Positions 60,663 through 64,000 of a stretch of 64,000 bases of DNA are shown piece after piece (position 1 is the first letter of the stretch; the number at the start of each line of letters is the position of its first letter). Under the pieces are notes generated by a model. The model was not told the origin of the DNA, did not search any database, and saw only the letters and a program-made list of their open reading frames with translations. The stretch spans positions 20,490,273 through 20,554,272 of the forward strand of contig NC_079513.1 of NCBI RefSeq assembly GCF_000801105.2, read 5' to 3'. Position numbers and translations under genes: made by a program. This DNA is from Raphanus sativus. Lineage: Eukaryota > Streptophyta > Magnoliopsida > Brassicales > Brassicaceae.

Positions 60663-63600
60663 GGGAGTAGAAAAGGGTATCAACTTGCAAATTGCGTCTG
60701 TGAATGAGAGAAGAGAACGAAAGAGTTTGAACTCAATGCGATGTAGATAGTGGAACAAAAAGAATCAGAGAGCATTATCCCTACTTTACAGTTGTTTACT
60801 TCATGCCCCGAAGGTTCCTTTTTTTAAGTTAACCTAGCCTTACCCATCGTCTATCGATTTTTATGATTCATCTACTTATAAATATGCCTACGTAGTTTCT
60901 GCGTTTTATGTGAACGGTTAAAATTGTCTCTGTGACCTTTCAGTTCTGCATATGTGAACATGACTAAGTGTAATATATATAGAATATCCGTTTTCTCAAA
61001 ATAATATATTGGTCAGTATAATTCATATACTACTATTCTATTAACAGTAACTAGGATTCCGACCTCCAGGATTCGCGGGGAAAATAAGAATAATTATATT
61101 TAAAAAAATTGTCAAACAAATAAAATGATTGTGTATGGACTGAGTCTGATCAGTTTTTTGAGGGTGACCAATATAAAGCAGTAAGCCGCTTGTAAATTCA
61201 CCACGAAATATATAATCATGTGAGGAATATAATCCCTCTCCCTTTCAAAAAATATCCACATATGTTTATTCATCTAATGAAACAAAACCTAACGAATGAT
61301 GTTGTGCGCACATTGATGTCGGCATGCGAAGTTAACCAAGTCTTATCTCATAAATCCTGTGGCAAATATAATCATCAAACCCTAAAACCTAAAATGGGTG
61401 GGTATCAATCCAGCTCAGCAACTTATGAGCACTAAAACCTTATATCTTTTAAGTACCATTCAGGTACATTCTATGCATCAAATTGCTGTTCTTTCTGACG
61501 TGTCACCAACCAAGTAGGTGTTGAGGATTACTACTGTCTACAACTCTCTAGTTTACTTTAGGGGTTTACAAGTGCAATGAGAGAATAAGTTGGTCTTTTA
61601 CCTAAACGGAATTGGCGTGCAGATAGTTCGTTCTCCAAATTACAATTACTCATTTAGGAAATCAGGAAACCCCCTTTTGAAATCTTTGCCCCAACATATT
61701 AACAACAAGAAAAAATAAGGAAACCTTTCTCCCCCCCCCCCCCACCCCAATATTTTAAGTAGTATATGATTTCGCTGAATAAATATGTGAATTCAAAATG
61801 ATGCAAGCTGCAATAATCAATAATAACCATTCTGTATTAAAGAAAAGTAATAATCCATAGTCGTATATTTATTAATTATCTAATAGGTGAATCCAAAATT
61901 TGTAGAGTAATCTGGTTTATCATTTGTTTTTTATTATATGGGATATCTAGCGAGTCGAAACCTAACCTATTAATCCTTGAAGACATATTTACCGATGCTA
62001 TAGACATATTCGATTAAAAGTTAGTAACCTATGTCGCATGGCTACTAAGATATGGTAATCAGGGAAGAAGGTTCTATGAGCCGTCTTAGCCACCAGTCCG
62101 CACCTTATGGTTAGGTTTATCGTTTGTTTTTTTTTTTTTTTGACTAAAAAAAATTATTATAATTATAAAAGTTGTTGAATTTATCGTTTGTTGTTATATA
62201 CAAACTTTTTTCTTGTTTGCAATATAAATTGTTATAGAGTAATATTTTGTATTTTAGTTTACTTTTTCTATATAAAAAATAAGTTAATTATTAGCAAAAT
62301 TAACAAATATGTAGATATACAATTGAAAGATATTCTCTCTGGTCTAATTTGTCATTGAAGTTAAAACAAAAATGTATGCTCTGTTTTTGTAATAGTAAAG
62401 CTACCAATCAATCACATCGCAGATAACACGTTTTGTATATGAACATGCTAAACATTTTAAATGCACGTTTGATGATATCATCTTATCATTGTTTTCTTCT
62501 TACAAATTCATTTCTATTGTGCATTTGGATCAGTCTATATAAATTGAACCATTTCGTTAGACAATATGTGATATGTATTAGCAAATTTTTGTAGTTCTTC
62601 TAAAATTTTATCCACTGTTGAAGATACTCTTGGAATAAAATCTACCCGGAATGCCTATTGTCTTTGTTTTCTTGAAAAGTTAATAGTTGTGGAATATTGT
62701 TTCATTCATGCTATTGAAGTTTCGACCCATTATATGATTCTTTTTTAAAAACATTTCTTGATATATATGCTCAGCCAGTGCATGAGCAATACATAGTTCC
62801 CTTTGGACAGTAACGACCGTCGTTATCTAAAAAGATACCAACATTTTGGCATGATACCCATTACTGATATAACTTTTGATCTTAAAATTTATGATAATTT
62901 TTCTTTTTTGCTTTGTAGTAAGAGTCGTTTAGGATATAAGTTCTATATTTCCAAGAATAATTTCATACAAGATTTTCTGTTTTATCTGTATTAAACACGA
63001 AATTAAACTTATCTTGGGTGCTAAAAAATAATCTATAAATTTCTTAATACGTACAAAAAAATATAATGTCAAACTTTCTCTTAAGATTGGCAGATTGCAA
63101 TACATTTTCTGTAAAAAAAGTACAATACGTTTCTACTTTTTAGTTAATCATCCAACTTTAACTACTGACTTAGTAACAAATAGTATACCATTAATCAAGG
63201 ATAAGTAACTTAACTGTTAATTCTGAATGGCGATTGATAGATCACAGAAAATTTAATAGCGCAAGTAAACAAAAGGAATCAAACTGTTCTTAAAAAGAAA
63301 TTAAACTGTTATCCCCTAATACTATGAACACCATAATTTAAACAATGGAGGTAACATGGTTTTGGGGATTACCACTTAAGAGTTAGCTTTATGTGTATAT
63401 CAATGACGTTAGTAGGAGATACTTAGAATCTGATTATCTACTCTAATAAGTCCTAACGAGAACAGATCCAATGGCTTAGAACCGATTTGGAATATTTTCC
63501 CATTGTAAGAGAATGTTCTGTTTTATTTCTACACAAAGATTCCCTTATTCTTCTTTTACTCGTCAGGGTAATGCCACCGCCCTGACATAAGATATTTATT

Positions 63601-64000
63601 CTAAAATAAATGTCCTATCATCATTGACATCTACGCTACGCACGATGGAAAAACTTAAGTAGTATCTTTGACTCTCTTTTTCCATGAATACTCTTTTCAG
63701 TTTTAATGAAACTAGCTACATGATGCTTTCCTATTTCATAGAGGGATTTGCAGCAACTTTTACTGCTTGATTACTAATTACTTCTTTCTCGTAATGATTT
63801 AGGAAGCTTATTTATTGTTTTTAGGTATATGGAAAGATTGCTTAAGCTTTTATTTTCACGGTAGCATAATGCTAACTAAGGCTTATTTTCTGCTTTTTGC
63901 ATAATTTCTATCAAATTAGTTTTGGAGGTCTGGCATAATAGTGCTTGATTATGTAAAGCTAGTATTTCTAGTTCGCTTTGATTTCTCTAATCAGCTTAAC
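60663..64000. other. SWEET10-like upstream region and intergenic DNA
   Basis: No gene supported up to the window end. It contains a possible minus-strand Helitron 3' end at 61051 (CTAG then an imperfect GACCTCCAGGATTCGCGGGG), a poly(C) tract at 61731-61743, and a small hairpin at 63564-63588 (TCAGGG / CCCTGA). Open frames at 61220-61435 and 62803-62994 have no recognisable domain. Confidence 0.5.
61731..61743 (+). repeat. Poly(C) tract
   Basis: Thirteen consecutive C residues, followed by A and four more C. Length may vary or be misread. Confidence 0.9.

Overview
This is nuclear DNA from a plant of the mustard family, most likely Brassica or a close relative. The evidence is six intron-bearing genes that look like single-copy counterparts of Arabidopsis chromosome 5 genes, AT-rich intergenic DNA, and transposon families typical of Brassicaceae (Emigrant-type and Stowaway-type MITEs, small Helitrons, CACTA, hAT, MULE, copia). 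No bacterial, organellar or viral gene was seen.

Left to right: 1-12 kb is gene-poor, with a 372-bp tandem duplication, a broken eIF2B-alpha fragment split by a Helitron, an Emigrant-type MITE, and a reverse-strand Helitron carrying a decayed RPA1-like (DUF223) fragment. At 12.3-14.2 kb lies an SPL13-like transcription factor gene (minus) with an intact miR156 site. A MULE (14.6-16.6 kb) and a Helitron (18.8-19.8 kb) follow. An HVA22e-like gene (21.6-22.9 kb, minus) has a G-box upstream; two Helitrons lie almost head to tail behind it. A HIPP metallochaperone gene spans 25.9-27.8 kb (minus). From 28 to 46 kb there is a transposon-dense block: two hAT elements, two non-LTR retroelements (one nested in a hAT), a 3.06-kb CACTA element with a 600-bp inverted repeat, and a 6.06-kb copia element nested in a Helitron. 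After a SINE-like unit and a Stowaway MITE come a SAUR gene (48.7 kb, plus), a 20-exon MORC4-like gene (52.3-56.5 kb, plus), a tandemly duplicated Helitron, and a SWEET10-like sugar transporter gene (59.2-60.5 kb, minus).

From memory, the order SPL13, HVA22e, HIPP, SAUR, MORC4, SWEET10 follows Arabidopsis At5g50570 to At5g50790, so this is a conserved ancestral block expanded by transposons. Two genes I remember in that interval (an RGP and a hydroxysteroid dehydrogenase) were not found. The genes are not a pathway; they act in phase change and flowering (SPL13, SWEET10), stress (HVA22, HIPP), auxin growth (SAUR) and silencing (MORC). Exon models were built by hand: all the multi-exon models sum to multiples of three and match the expected lengths and motifs. 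Transposon ends were set by matching target-site duplications or, for Helitrons, by the A|T insertion rule. No undescribed biological system was found. The most unusual structures are the long hairpin inside the CACTA element and the nested and duplicated Helitrons.
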